A DNA stretch of 64,000 nucleotides from Streptomyces sp. NBC_00178 (lineage in GTDB: Bacteria; Actinomycetota; Actinomycetes; Streptomycetales; Streptomycetaceae), in contig NZ_CP108143.1 in NCBI RefSeq assembly GCF_036206005.1, positions 2,790,001 to 2,854,000 of the forward strand. Reading direction: 5' to 3'. This document shows positions 45,703-54,571 of this stretch, piece after piece. The position numbers and the translations under genes were made by a program. The notes beneath the pieces were generated by a model, which ran no database searches, was not told the origin of the DNA, and saw only the letters and a program-made list of their open reading frames with translations. How positions within the stretch are numbered: position 1 is the first letter of the stretch; every line of letters begins with the position of its first letter.

Positions 45703-46038
45703 CTACAGGTACAGCCCCGTCGAGTCCACCGAACCCTCGAACCGGTCGGCGGCCACGGCATGCAGATCCCGCTCCCGCATCAGCACGTACGCCACACCCC
45801 GCACCTCGACCTCGGCACGGTCCTCCGGGTCGTACAGCACCCGGTCACCGGGCTCCACCGTCCGCACGTTCTGGCCCACCGCGACCACCACGGCCCACGC
45901 CAGACGCCTGCCCACCGCGGCCGTCGCCGGAATCAGGATGCCGCCGCCGGAACGCCGCTCGCCCTCGGGCGAATCCGACCGGACCAGCACACGGTCGTGC
46001 AGCATCCTGATCGGCAGCTTGTCGTCGGTGTTGCTCAT
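45703..46038 (-). CDS. GroES-family co-chaperonin-like protein
   Basis: A 111-residue Cpn10-fold protein: IRMLHDRVLVRSDSPEGERRSGGGILIP, VVAVGQNVRTVEPGDRVLYDPEDRAEVEVRGVAYVLMRERDLHAV. It is not the groEL-linked groES; it is a divergent stand-alone paralogue found across Streptomyces, with the mobile loop changed. A chaperonin role is uncertain. ATG 46038 (MSNTDDKLP) is the family start. Confidence 0.85.
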   Translation of the reverse strand: MSNTDDKLPIRMLHDRVLVRSDSPEGERRSGGGILIPATAAVGRRLAWAVVVAVGQNVRTVEPGDRVLYDPEDRAEVEVRGVAYVLMRERDLHAVAADRFEGSVDSTGLYL

Positions 46039-46222
46039 GCCGTTGTCGCTCACGCGCAGCAACCTACCTGCCCCGCACCGCACGACACGCCCCAGGGCCC
46101 GCCCGGAAACCGCCACCGGCACCCGACGACACGCCCGCACCGGGCCGGCGCGGGCACCGGGGGCGACACGCCGACAGCCGACAACAGCCCTCGGCGCCCC
46201 GCACCACGTGCGACGCGGAACC

Positions 46223-46543
46223 TCAGCGCTTCCTGCGACTCGTCGACAGCGTCAGCAGCGCCACCGCGCCGACCACCACCACCGCCGCCGGAATCACCCG
46301 CTCCAGCCGCGGCGAACCGTCCTCCGACACGAACTGGGCCCGCACGTCCGAAACCGAACGGTTCACCGCGACGAAAGCGCGCCCGGCCGTCCGGTCCACC
46401 GTCGACGCGACCTTGGCCTTCGCGTCACCCATGATCGTCTTCGGGTGCACCCGCACCCCGATCTCGTCCAGCACCAGCGCAAGCTGCTGCCGCCTGCTGA
46501 TGATGTCCGCCTCGATCTGCGCAGGGGTCCTCGTATCCGACAC
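46223..46543 (-). CDS. DUF3618 protein
   Basis: A 106-residue protein with the DUF3618 signature RTPAQIEADIISRRQQLALVLDEIGVRVHPKTIMGDAK, an amphipathic middle and a C-terminal membrane anchor (VIPAAVVVVGAVALLTLS) ending in RRKR. The function is unknown; the shape suggests a tail-anchored membrane protein. It is divergent from bcp. Confidence 0.9.
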   Translation of the reverse strand: MSDTRTPAQIEADIISRRQQLALVLDEIGVRVHPKTIMGDAKAKVASTVDRTAGRAFVAVNRSVSDVRAQFVSEDGSPRLERVIPAAVVVVGAVALLTLSTSRRKR

Positions 46544-46671
46544 TGCGCCGCCTCCGTGGTCGTCGTCGGTAAACCTTCATCGACAGTCTGTCAGCTCGAC
46601 CGCCCCTACACCCGGCGGCACCCCCTATTACGCTCGGTACGACACACCCCGCGCGCCACCCGAGGAGAAAC

Positions 46672-47139
46672 ATGAGCGAGCGACTGCAGACAGGCGACAC
46701 CGCCCCCGCCTTCACCCTTCCGGACGCCGACGGCAAGGAGGTCTCGCTCGCGGACCACAAGGGCCGCAAGGTCATCGTCTACTTCTACCCCGCGGCGCTT
46801 ACCCCCGGTTGCACCAAGCAGGCCTGCGACTTCACCGACAACCTGGAGCTGCTCACCGGCGCCGGATACGACGTCATCGGCGTGTCGCCCGACAAGCCGG
46901 AGAAGCTCGCCAAGTTCCGTGAGAAGGAGAACCTCCAGGTCACCCTGGTCGGCGACCCCTCCAAGGAGACCCTGGAGGCGTACGGCGCCTACGGCGAGAA
47001 GAAGCTCTACGGCAAAGTGGTGACGGGGGTCATCCGCTCCACGATCGTCGTCGACGAAGAGGGCAAGGTGGAGAAGGCCCTCTACAACGTCAAGGCGACC
47101 GGTCACGTCGCGAAGATCATCAAGGACCTGGGTATCTGA
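46672..47139 (+). CDS. bcp: thioredoxin-dependent thiol peroxidase
   Basis: A 155-residue peroxiredoxin of the Bcp/PrxQ type. The peroxidatic Cys lies in YFYPAALTPGCTKQACDF, with a second Cys five residues later as resolving residue (the CxxxxC arrangement of PrxQ). It reduces hydrogen and organic peroxides in the cytosol using thioredoxin. ATG 46672 follows GAGGAGAA. Confidence 0.95.
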   Translation: MSERLQTGDTAPAFTLPDADGKEVSLADHKGRKVIVYFYPAALTPGCTKQACDFTDNLELLTGAGYDVIGVSPDKPEKLAKFREKENLQVTLVGDPSKETLEAYGAYGEKKLYGKVVTGVIRSTIVVDEEGKVEKALYNVKATGHVAKIIKDLGI

Positions 47140-47284
47140 TCCCGGCTCGATCCCAGCCCCGTCCGGGGCGATCCCTCGCGAAGGGGATGTGACCGAGGTC
47201 GCAATCGGCCGCCGATTCGGTTTGCAACCGCCATGACCGCGCAGAAGCCTTTCCTGGAACACCGTTCGACGAAAGGAACCGGCC

Positions 47285-48781
47285 ATGGCGGCCTCCGACC
47301 CCCACCAGGCGGCCGACCCTGATGCGGTCAAACGGCACCCCGCGCTCTTCCGGGCCATCCGCAAGCGCCAGAATCCCCGGCTCCGTCGCACGGACATCAC
47401 CGTCACCGACGACCAGGCGGTCAAGCGCGCGGTGAAGGCCGCCTCGCTCGGCAACGCCATGGAGTGGTTCGACTTCGGCATCTACTCCTACCTGGCCGTC
47501 ACCATCGGGCACGTCTTCTTCCCATCCGGGAACGACACCACCCAGCTCCTCTCGTCGTTCGCCACCTTCGCCGTCGCCTTCCTCGTACGGCCGCTCGGCG
47601 GCATGTTCTTCGGGCCCATGGGCGACAAGATCGGCCGCAAGAAGGTCCTCGCCCTCACGATGATCCTCATGGCGGTCGGCACCTTCGCGATCGGCCTCAT
47701 CCCCTCCCACGGCACCATCGGCGTCTGGGCGGCGGTCCTCCTGATCTTCTTCCGGATGCTCCAGGGCTTCTCCACCGGCGGCGAGTACGGCGGCGCATCG
47801 ACGTTCATCGCCGAATACGCCCCCGACAAGCGCCGCGGCTTCTTCGGCAGCTTCCTCGAATTCGGCACCCTCGCCGGATACGTCGGCGCCGCCGGCCTGG
47901 TCACCCTCCTCTACGCCCTCCTGGACACCGGCCAGATGGAGTCCTGGGGCTGGCGCATCCCGTTCCTCGTCGCCGGACCCCTCGGCCTCGTCGGCCTCTA
48001 CCTGCGACTGCGCCTGGACGAGACCCCCGCCTTCCAGAAGCTCGAAGGCGGCACCGCCCACGCCACGGAGGCGGCCGACCACGTCGAGTCCACCGCCAAG
48101 GGCGACCTGGCCAAGATCTTCCGCCAGTACTGGCCGACCCTGATCCTCTGCATCGCCCTGGTCGGCGCGTACAACATCACCGACTACATGCTCCTGTCGT
48201 ACATGCCGACCTACCTCTCCGACGAGCTCGGCTACAGCGAGACCCACGGGCTGCTCATCCTGCTCGGCGTCATGGTCGTCCTCATGGTGATCATCAGCCG
48301 CTTCGGCAAGCTCTCCGACCGGTTCGGCCGCAAGCCCCTGCTGATGACCGGCATGCTCGGCTTCCTGTTCCTGTCCCTGCCGGCCTTCCTGCTGATCCGC
48401 CAGGGCAGCATCCCGGCGATCACCATCGGCATGCTGATGCTCGGACTCTCCCTGGTCTGCCTGCTGGGCACGATGTCGGCGGCGCTCCCGGCCCTGTTCC
48501 CGACCAACGTCCGCTACGGCTCCCTGTCGGTCGGCTACAACCTCTCGGCCTCGATCTTCGGCGGCACGACACCGCTGGTGATCACGGCCCTGATCAGCTG
48601 GAGCGGCACGAACCTCATGCCGGCGTACTACGCGATGGCGGCGGCCCTGGTCGGTGTGATCGCGGTGGCCTGCATGAAGGAGACCGCCAACCAGCCCCTG
48701 GCCGGCTCCCCGCCCTCGGTGGAGACGGAGCAGGAGGCGGCCGACCTGGTCCAGGCCCAGAGCCCGGACCCGAAGTTCTGA
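47285..48781 (+). CDS. MFS metabolite/proton symporter (ProP-like)
   Basis: A 498-residue transporter of the MHS subfamily. Family marks: NAMEWFDFGIYSYLAVTIGHVFFP, FLVRPLGGMFFGPMGDKIGRKKVL, GFSTGGEYGGASTFIAEYAPDKRRGFFGSFLEFGTLAGY, and a central LRLDETPAF. ProP members import proline, betaine or ectoine under osmotic stress; the substrate here is inferred. An uncommonly long, charged N-terminus (60 residues) precedes segment 1. ATG 47285 follows GAAAGGA. Confidence 0.9.
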   Translation: MAASDPHQAADPDAVKRHPALFRAIRKRQNPRLRRTDITVTDDQAVKRAVKAASLGNAMEWFDFGIYSYLAVTIGHVFFPSGNDTTQLLSSFATFAVAFLVRPLGGMFFGPMGDKIGRKKVLALTMILMAVGTFAIGLIPSHGTIGVWAAVLLIFFRMLQGFSTGGEYGGASTFIAEYAPDKRRGFFGSFLEFGTLAGYVGAAGLVTLLYALLDTGQMESWGWRIPFLVAGPLGLVGLYLRLRLDETPAFQKLEGGTAHATEAADHVESTAKGDLAKIFRQYWPTLILCIALVGAYNITDYMLLSYMPTYLSDELGYSETHGLLILLGVMVVLMVIISRFGKLSDRFGRKPLLMTGMLGFLFLSLPAFLLIRQGSIPAITIGMLMLGLSLVCLLGTMSAALPALFPTNVRYGSLSVGYNLSASIFGGTTPLVITALISWSGTNLMPAYYAMAAALVGVIAVACMKETANQPLAGSPPSVETEQEAADLVQAQSPDPKF

Positions 48782-48799
48782 CGCGTCCCGTTCCCGAAG

Positions 48800-48833
48800 G
48801 GCCCGTACCGCTTCCCCATAAGCGGTACGGGCC
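48800..48833 (+). terminator. terminator after the ProP-like gene
   Basis: A 14-bp stem (48800-48813 with 48820-48833) and a 6-base loop, then TTT. Confidence 0.9.
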
Positions 48834-48929
48834 TTTCCGCATCTCGCCGCATTCCGGACGTGACCATCCGATAAACGGTTCGTTGCTCCGTACGAGGCCG
48901 CGAACGCGCGGCCGGATGCGGAGGGGGAC

Positions 48930-49556
48930 ATGCCGGCCCATTACACCCGCGAGCTGCTCGAAGCGGCAGCTCGTGAGACGGCCAACTGCGATGACGCGGT
49001 GCGGTGGTGCGGAGGTACACCGACGCCGGGAAGCAGGGCCTACCTACGGCGGAAGATGGCAGAGGAGAGGATCGACATCTCCCACTTCGCAGACCCGAGA
49101 ATCCGGCACACCGAACACGTTCTGCGCGACCTGGTCGCGGGCTCCACAAGCGTCGCCGAGGTCGTGCGTCGCCTCGGAATCAATCCCGTCGGGGGCAATC
49201 ACAGCCACATCAGCCGCCGGATAGCCGCGCTGGGAATCGACACCTCTCACTTCGAGACCCGCTCCCGGGCACGACGGAAGAGGGTGCTCGGCAGCCTGCT
49301 GGCACTCAGGTCCCGGGCGGACGGCAGGGTCTCCGGTGAGCGGCTTCGGCGCGAACTGCTCAGGTGTGGAGTGCCGGAGCTGTGTGCCATGTGCGGCACG
49401 GGTGCGGAATGGGACGGCCGCCCCCTGCGCCTCGAGGTCGACCACATCGACGGCGCATGGTGGGACAACCGCCTGGAGAACCTGCGCCTGCTGTGCCCCA
49501 ATTGCCACTCCGTCACGGACACGTATCGCGGTCGGAAGCGACGGAAATCAGCGTGA
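48930..49556 (+). CDS. HNH endonuclease with two DTSHF modules
   Basis: A 208-residue HNH protein. Two modules of about 50 residues come first: residues 5-53 ending RIDISHF and 59-108 ending GIDTSHF. Each runs from a helix through an R-L-G-like turn to an R-rich helix and the S-H-F end. The nuclease core is at about 150-195: zinc cysteines C152, C155, C189 and C192, LEVDHIDG with the catalytic Asp-His, and N180/N184 in DNRLENLRLLCPNCHS. The modules look like small DNA-reading domains. Its TGA overlaps the GTG of the next gene. The biological role is unknown. Confidence 0.88.
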   Translation: MPAHYTRELLEAAARETANCDDAVRWCGGTPTPGSRAYLRRKMAEERIDISHFADPRIRHTEHVLRDLVAGSTSVAEVVRRLGINPVGGNHSHISRRIAALGIDTSHFETRSRARRKRVLGSLLALRSRADGRVSGERLRRELLRCGVPELCAMCGTGAEWDGRPLRLEVDHIDGAWWDNRLENLRLLCPNCHSVTDTYRGRKRRKSA

Positions 49557-50407
49557 GCGTCCAGAACCGCCGCTTCTCCCGTGACGTTCTGGTGCGGACC
49601 GCGGCGGTCTCAAGCAGCCTTGTGGACCTGCTGGTACGCCTGGACGCCCCACTGGGCAGCAGGACCCTCCAGTACGTCCGTCGTCGACTGGAGCACTACG
49701 GAATCGACACCTCCCACTTCACCGACGAGTCCCTTCCTCCCGGGGAACGGCGGTCCTACACGAAGGAGAGGCTCAGCGAGGCCGCCGCCAACACCCACAG
49801 CATTCGAGAAATGTTCGAGTACATGGGATACACCCCCAGCGAAAGCCCCTACGACTACGTCAGGAGGAAGCTCGACCGGTTGGGTATCGACACCTCCCAC
49901 TTCACCGGAGGGCGGAGGCACCGTCCACTGGTCACATCCCTCGAGGATCTGCGGCCGGCCCTCGCCGAATCCAGGAGCCTGGCACAGGCTCTCAAGCGTC
50001 TCGGGCTCGCGGACAACGGTGCAACGCGTACATGCCTGAAGCGGGCCATCGACGAGTACGGTCTCTCGACCTCCCACTTCACCGGGCGAGCCCACTCCCG
50101 CGGGGCGCCGTCACCTCACCGCAAGAAGGCAGCGGATATCCTCCGGCGCCTGGAGCCGGGCACACCGCGGACCCGCACCTCTCACCTACGCCGCGCGCTC
50201 GATGACCTGCAGGTGGTACGCAAGTGCTCAGCATGTGGGATCGGCGACACATGGCAGGGGAAACGCCTCGTTCTGGAGATCGACCACATCAACGGCGACC
50301 GGCTCGACAACCGGCATGCGAACCTGCGCTACCTGTGCCCGAATTGCCATAGCCTGACCGCCACATGGTGTCGCAACCGTCATCGATCCGAGGCAGTCGA
50401 GGATTGA
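49553..50407 (+). CDS. HNH endonuclease with three DTSHF modules
   Basis: A 284-residue paralogue of the previous gene. Modules: 8-56 (HYGIDTSHF), 66-117 (RLGIDTSHF) and 125-176 (EYGLSTSHF). A linker helix region (188-222) and an HNH core follow: C225, C228, LEIDHINGDRLDNRHANL with D244-H245, then C262 and C265-H266. GTG 49553 is chosen because it overlaps the preceding stop as GTGA; the upstream part of the frame lies inside gene one. Different module numbers with the same nuclease core suggest that the two proteins read different or adjacent DNA sites. Confidence 0.87.
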   Translation: MSVQNRRFSRDVLVRTAAVSSSLVDLLVRLDAPLGSRTLQYVRRRLEHYGIDTSHFTDESLPPGERRSYTKERLSEAAANTHSIREMFEYMGYTPSESPYDYVRRKLDRLGIDTSHFTGGRRHRPLVTSLEDLRPALAESRSLAQALKRLGLADNGATRTCLKRAIDEYGLSTSHFTGRAHSRGAPSPHRKKAADILRRLEPGTPRTRTSHLRRALDDLQVVRKCSACGIGDTWQGKRLVLEIDHINGDRLDNRHANLRYLCPNCHSLTATWCRNRHRSEAVED

Positions 50408-50453
50408 CCTCTTACGGCTTGCCCGACGGCCCCCTTGTAGACTGCCGTCACAC

Positions 50454-50537
50454 GCGCGAGTGCTGGAACTGGTTAGACAGGCTGGTTTTAGGTACCAGTG
50501 CCCTAGTGGCGTGAGGGTTCGAGTCCCTTCTCGCGTA
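50454..50537 (+). tRNA. tRNA-Leu (anticodon UAG)
   Basis: Acceptor arms GCGCGAG and CTCGCGT, a D arm with GGTTAGA, anticodon stem CTGGT/ACCAG around the loop TTTAGGT (anticodon TAG), a long class II variable arm and GGTTCGAGTCCC in the T arm. CCA is not encoded. The 1-72 pair would be a G-U, so the ends may shift by one base. Confidence 0.93.
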
Positions 50538-50543
50538 CACACA

Positions 50544-50582
50544 CGACAGGCTCAGCCCGCACAGTCGGGGCTGAGCCTGTCG
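50544..50582. terminator. bidirectional terminator between tRNA-Leu and rdgB
   Basis: A perfect 15-bp stem (50544-50558 with 50568-50582) and 9-base loop. Confidence 0.88.
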
Positions 50583-50585
50583 GCG

Positions 50586-51188
50586 TTACCCCACCAGCTC
50601 CCGCACCACCGGCACCAGCGCCCGGAACGCCTTCCCCCGGTGGCTGATCGCGTTCTTCTCCGCCGGGGTGAGTTCCGCGCACGTGCGGGTCTCGTCGTCC
50701 GGCTGGAGGATCGGGTCGTAGCCGAAGCCGTGCGTGCCGGCCGGGGTGTGGCGCAGGGTGCCGTTGAGGCGGCCCTCGACCACGCGTTCCGTGCCGTCGG
50801 GCAGGGCCAGGGCGGCGGCGCAGGCGAAGTAGGCGCCGCGGTGGGGGGTGTCGATGTCGCCGAGCTGGGCCAGGAGCAGGTCCAGGTTGGCCTGGTCGTC
50901 GCCGTGGGTGCCGGACCAGCGGGCGGAGAAGATGCCGGGGGCGCCGCCAAGTACGTCGACGCAGAGGCCGGAGTCGTCGGCGATGGCGGGGTGGCCGGTG
51001 GCCTGGGCCAGGGCATGGGCCTTGAGGAGTGCGTTCTCGGCGAAGGTGACGCCGGTTTCCTTGACGTCGGGGATGTCCGGGTACGCGTCCGCGCCGACGA
51101 GGTCGAGGGTCAGGCCCGCGTCGGCGAGGATCGCGTGGAGTTCGGTGATTTTCCCGGCGTTGCGGGTGGCGAGGATCAGGCGCGTCAT
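50586..51188 (-). CDS. rdgB: XTP/dITP diphosphatase (RdgB/HAM1)
   Basis: A 200-residue non-canonical purine NTP pyrophosphatase. ILATRNAGKITELHAIL is the phosphate-binding start; further motifs are TFAENALLKAHALAQATGHPAIADDSGLCVDVLGGAPGIFSARWSG, GFGYDPIL and ELTPAEKNAISHRGKAFRAL. It removes ITP, dITP and XTP from nucleotide pools. In actinobacteria it sits beside rph, as here. Confidence 0.95.
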   Translation of the reverse strand: MTRLILATRNAGKITELHAILADAGLTLDLVGADAYPDIPDVKETGVTFAENALLKAHALAQATGHPAIADDSGLCVDVLGGAPGIFSARWSGTHGDDQANLDLLLAQLGDIDTPHRGAYFACAAALALPDGTERVVEGRLNGTLRHTPAGTHGFGYDPILQPDDETRTCAELTPAEKNAISHRGKAFRALVPVVRELVG

Positions 51189-51252
51189 GCGTCGATTATC
51201 GCCGCCTGCCGACGGGTGCGGCCCTCCCGGTCCCGGGGTGGGGCCTTCCCGG

Positions 51253-51642
51253 TCAGGGGGTGCAGACCTTGCCGATCTCGGTGGCCGCGTCGGTGACGGG
51301 AGTGATGTCGGGGGTGGCGTCGCCCTTGTCGAGGGAGTCGCGGACGTTGGTGACGCCGGCCTGGAGGTCGTCGACGGCCTTGCTGAGGTCTGCGTTGTCG
51401 GTGGTGTCGCCGAGGTCCTTGAGGTCCTTGTCGATCTGGTCGAGGGCTTCCGAGGCCTGGGTGGGGTCGTCGGTGGCGTTGGATACCGCCTGCTGGAGGC
51501 TGTTGACGCTGGTGGCGATGGCGTCGGCGGTGCGTACGCAGTCGAGGGCCTTGTCGACGGCGCCGCAGCCCGTCGCGGCGGTGAGGGTCAGCAGGGTTGC
51601 CGTGACGGCGAGTGCGGTGCGGTGGTGGCGGCGCGAGGCCAT
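51253..51642 (-). CDS. predicted lipoprotein between rdgB and rph
   Basis: A 129-residue protein with signal sequence and lipobox TAATGC (Cys26). The mature part is acidic and helical with heptad-like Leu/Asp spacing (ALDQIDKDLKDLGD, LSKAVDDLQAGVTNVRDSL) and two further Cys (DCVRTAD; GKVCTP). No known family; conserved context suggests that it is a normal chromosomal gene. Confidence 0.82.
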   Translation of the reverse strand: MASRRHHRTALAVTATLLTLTAATGCGAVDKALDCVRTADAIATSVNSLQQAVSNATDDPTQASEALDQIDKDLKDLGDTTDNADLSKAVDDLQAGVTNVRDSLDKGDATPDITPVTDAATEIGKVCTP

Positions 51643-51743
51643 GGTGCGGTCCCTCCCCGGAGCGGATACGTGGACGGGCGCACGGTTCGACCCGTGCGCC
51701 CGTGCTCGTTACGACGCTGTGCGCTGCGCTTTTGGTTGCTTCT

Positions 51744-52481
<738 letters not shown>

Positions 52482-52528
52482 GGCGTCGAGCCTATCGGCT
52501 GCGGGCGCGGGGTCCGTTCGGGTGCACG

Positions 52529-52571
52529 GCAGGCCCCGCTCCTGACCGGTCGGGGGCGGAGCGGGGCCTGC
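52529..52571 (-). terminator. nagF terminator
   Basis: A 14-bp stem GCAGGCCCCGCTCC (52529-52542) with 52558-52571, loop of 15, past the nagF stop at 52606. Confidence 0.8.
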
Positions 52572-52605
52572 GCGTGGGTTCGGGTGGGCCGGTGGTGTCA
52601 GCCGG

Positions 52606-52839
52606 TCACATCATGTCTTCGATGTCGGCGGCGATGGGGTCGGCGTCGGTGCCGATGACGACCTGGATCGCGGTGCCCATCTTGACGACGCCGTGGGCTC
52701 CGGCGGCCTTGAGCGCGGCTTCGTCGACCTTGCTGGGGTCGTGGACCTCGGTGCGGAGGCGGGTGATGCAGCCTTCGATCTCGTCGATGTTCTCGATACC
52801 GCCGAGCCCGGCGACGATCTTCTCAGCCTTGCTGGCCAT
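52606..52839 (-). CDS. nagF: PTS EIIB component, N-acetylglucosamine
   Basis: A 77-residue EIIB domain of the glucose/GlcNAc family. The phosphorylated Cys lies in [15 protein letters not shown]; the end [17 protein letters not shown] is typical. It passes phosphate from the general PTS proteins to the incoming GlcNAc held by NagE1/NagE2. It is divergent from nagE1, and the dre site at 53003-53018 lies between them. ATG 52839 follows GAAGGA. Confidence 0.9.
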   Translation of the reverse strand: MASKAEKIVAGLGGIENIDEIEGCITRLRTEVHDPSKVDEAALKAAGAHGVVKMGTAIQVVIGTDADPIAADIEDMM

Positions 52840-53002
52840 GTCCTTCTCCCTGGTCTGTGCGTGCGTGGGGCGGCCCACCGTGGGTCCGTTTCGTCACGGT
52901 AACGCACGGTTGGCCCAACTTCACGGGCGGGTATCCGCACGGTCCCCAATGATGACGATCACCGGCACCCTGCCTTTCGACAGGGCTCCGCACCGTATCG
53001 CA

Positions 53003-53018
53003 ACTGGTCTACACCAGT
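53003..53018. promoter_or_regulatory. DasR-responsive element (dre)
   Basis: ACTGGTCTACACCAGT is almost fully symmetric and matches the known dre consensus ACTGGTCTAGACCACT. It is 43 bases before nagE1 and shared with divergent nagF. DasR, a GntR repressor, is released by phosphorylated glucosamine. Confidence 0.9.
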
Positions 53019-53060
53019 TTCCAACGACCGCCAAACCAGGCTTGTTCCGGGAGGAAGCCG

Positions 53061-54320
53061 ATGAGTTCGAGCGCGGCGGCAGTACCGCAGCGGAAGTGGT
53101 GGAACGGGCCGGTCCAGGGCTTGCAGAAGGTGGGCCGCAGTCTGCAGCTGCCGGTGGCCGTCCTGCCCGCCGCCGGCCTCCTCGTCAGCCTCGGCAACCT
53201 CTTCGGTTCCTCGCTGCACGGCGCATTCTGGGACAAGTTCGCCAAGGTCCTCCTCAACGGCGGCGGGGCGATCCTCAACGGCGACCTGGGCCTGCCCCTG
53301 CTGTTCTGCATCGGCGTGGCCATCGGTTTCGCGAAGAAGGCCGACGGCTCGACGGCACTGGCGGCGGTGGTCGGATTCCTGGTCTACCGGGGCGTGCTGA
53401 CGGCGTTCCCGGTCGACGGTTCGGTGACCGAGGCCCTGCCCGCGGGGACACCGCAGAACCCGGGGGTCCTGGGCGGCATCATCATCGGCCTGATCACCGC
53501 GGTCGTCTGGCAGCGCTTCCACCGGACCAAGCTGGTCGACTGGCTCGGCTTCTTCAACGGCCGCCGCCTCGTGCCGATCCTGATGGCGTTCATCTGTGTG
53601 ATCCTGGGCACGCTGTTCGGTCTGCTCTGGCAGCCGGTGGGTGACGCGCTGACCTGGTTCGCCAAGCAGTTGATCGATCTCGGTGCCTGGGGTGCGGCGA
53701 TCTTCGGGTTCGCGAACCGCCTGCTGATCCCGATCGGCATGCACCAGTTCCTGAACACGTTCTTCTGGTTCCAGGCGGGCGAGTTCACCGGCGGGGACGG
53801 GGCGACCGTCCAGGGTGACATCTCGCGGTTCTTCGCCGGGGACCCGTCGGCGGGCCAGTTCACCTCGGGCTTCTTCCCGATCTTCATGTTCGGCCTGCCG
53901 GCCGCCGCCCTGGCCATCGCGCACACCGCGCGTCCTGAGCGGCGCAAGGAGGTGTCCGGGCTGATGCTCTCCGTGGCGCTGACGTCGTTCGTGACGGGTG
54001 TGACGGAACCGATCGAGTTCTCCTTCCTCTTCGTCGCCCCGCTGCTGTACGGGGTGCACGCCATCCTGACCGGTGTCTCGATGGGCGTCACGTGGGCGTT
54101 CGGCGTGCACGCCGGATTCAGCTTCTCGGCGGGGCTGATCGACTACGTCGTCAACTGGCACCTGGACACCAAACCGTGGCTGATCATCCCGATCGGGCTG
54201 TGCTTCGCGGTGATCTACTATGTGATCTTCCGGTTCGCGATCACCAAGTTCAATCTCCAGACCCCGGGGCGGGAGCCCGCGGAGGAGGAGAGGAAGACGG
54301 AGGAGGACCTCACCAGGTGA
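53061..54320 (+). CDS. nagE1: PTS EIIC component, N-acetylglucosamine
   Basis: A 419-residue EIIC membrane permease of the glucose superfamily, with about ten hydrophobic segments. Marks: RSLQLPVAVLPAAGLLVSLGNL, GVAIGFAKKADGSTALAAVVGFLVYRGVLTAFP, GRRLVPILMAFICV, GMHQFLNTFFWFQ, and the GITEPIEF-like GVTEPIEFSFLFVAPLLYGVHAIL. The name is by order and by likeness to the S. coelicolor nagF-nagE1-nagE2 cluster; E1 and E2 are paralogues. GAGGAAG precedes the ATG. Confidence 0.85.
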   Translation: MSSSAAAVPQRKWWNGPVQGLQKVGRSLQLPVAVLPAAGLLVSLGNLFGSSLHGAFWDKFAKVLLNGGGAILNGDLGLPLLFCIGVAIGFAKKADGSTALAAVVGFLVYRGVLTAFPVDGSVTEALPAGTPQNPGVLGGIIIGLITAVVWQRFHRTKLVDWLGFFNGRRLVPILMAFICVILGTLFGLLWQPVGDALTWFAKQLIDLGAWGAAIFGFANRLLIPIGMHQFLNTFFWFQAGEFTGGDGATVQGDISRFFAGDPSAGQFTSGFFPIFMFGLPAAALAIAHTARPERRKEVSGLMLSVALTSFVTGVTEPIEFSFLFVAPLLYGVHAILTGVSMGVTWAFGVHAGFSFSAGLIDYVVNWHLDTKPWLIIPIGLCFAVIYYVIFRFAITKFNLQTPGREPAEEERKTEEDLTR

Positions 54321-54454
54321 GGCTTCTCCGCTTCCGCAAGGCCCCCGGACCCACCGGTCCGGGGGCCTTCGCCGTGTCACCCAGGGTGGCGGCGGAACTA
54401 CGCCGGAAACAGGAGGTAATCGAAGGTTCCTTATCTAACCCTCACCGTGCTAAA

Positions 54455-54487
54455 ACTGGTCTACACCACTGAGTGGTCCAGACCACG
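54455..54487. promoter_or_regulatory. tandem dre sites before nagE2
   Basis: ACTGGTCTACACCACT (54455-54470) and AGTGGTCCAGACCACG (54472-54487) are separated by one base. Both fit the DasR consensus. They lie 85-117 bases before the nagE2 ATG, just upstream of where its promoter should be. Confidence 0.88.
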
Positions 54488-54571
54488 CGGCTGTCCCCCG
54501 CCGCGTTCCTCAAGTCGTCGCCTCCCCGGTAACCCGTCCCCGGCGACGCCTTGCCTTACCGGAGGAAGTTC

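Noticed and set aside
50454..50537. tRNA-Leu as an attachment site for an integrative element
   Set aside because: No integrase gene and no repeated tRNA 3' end were found on either side; the HNH pair lies upstream of the tRNA 5' end.
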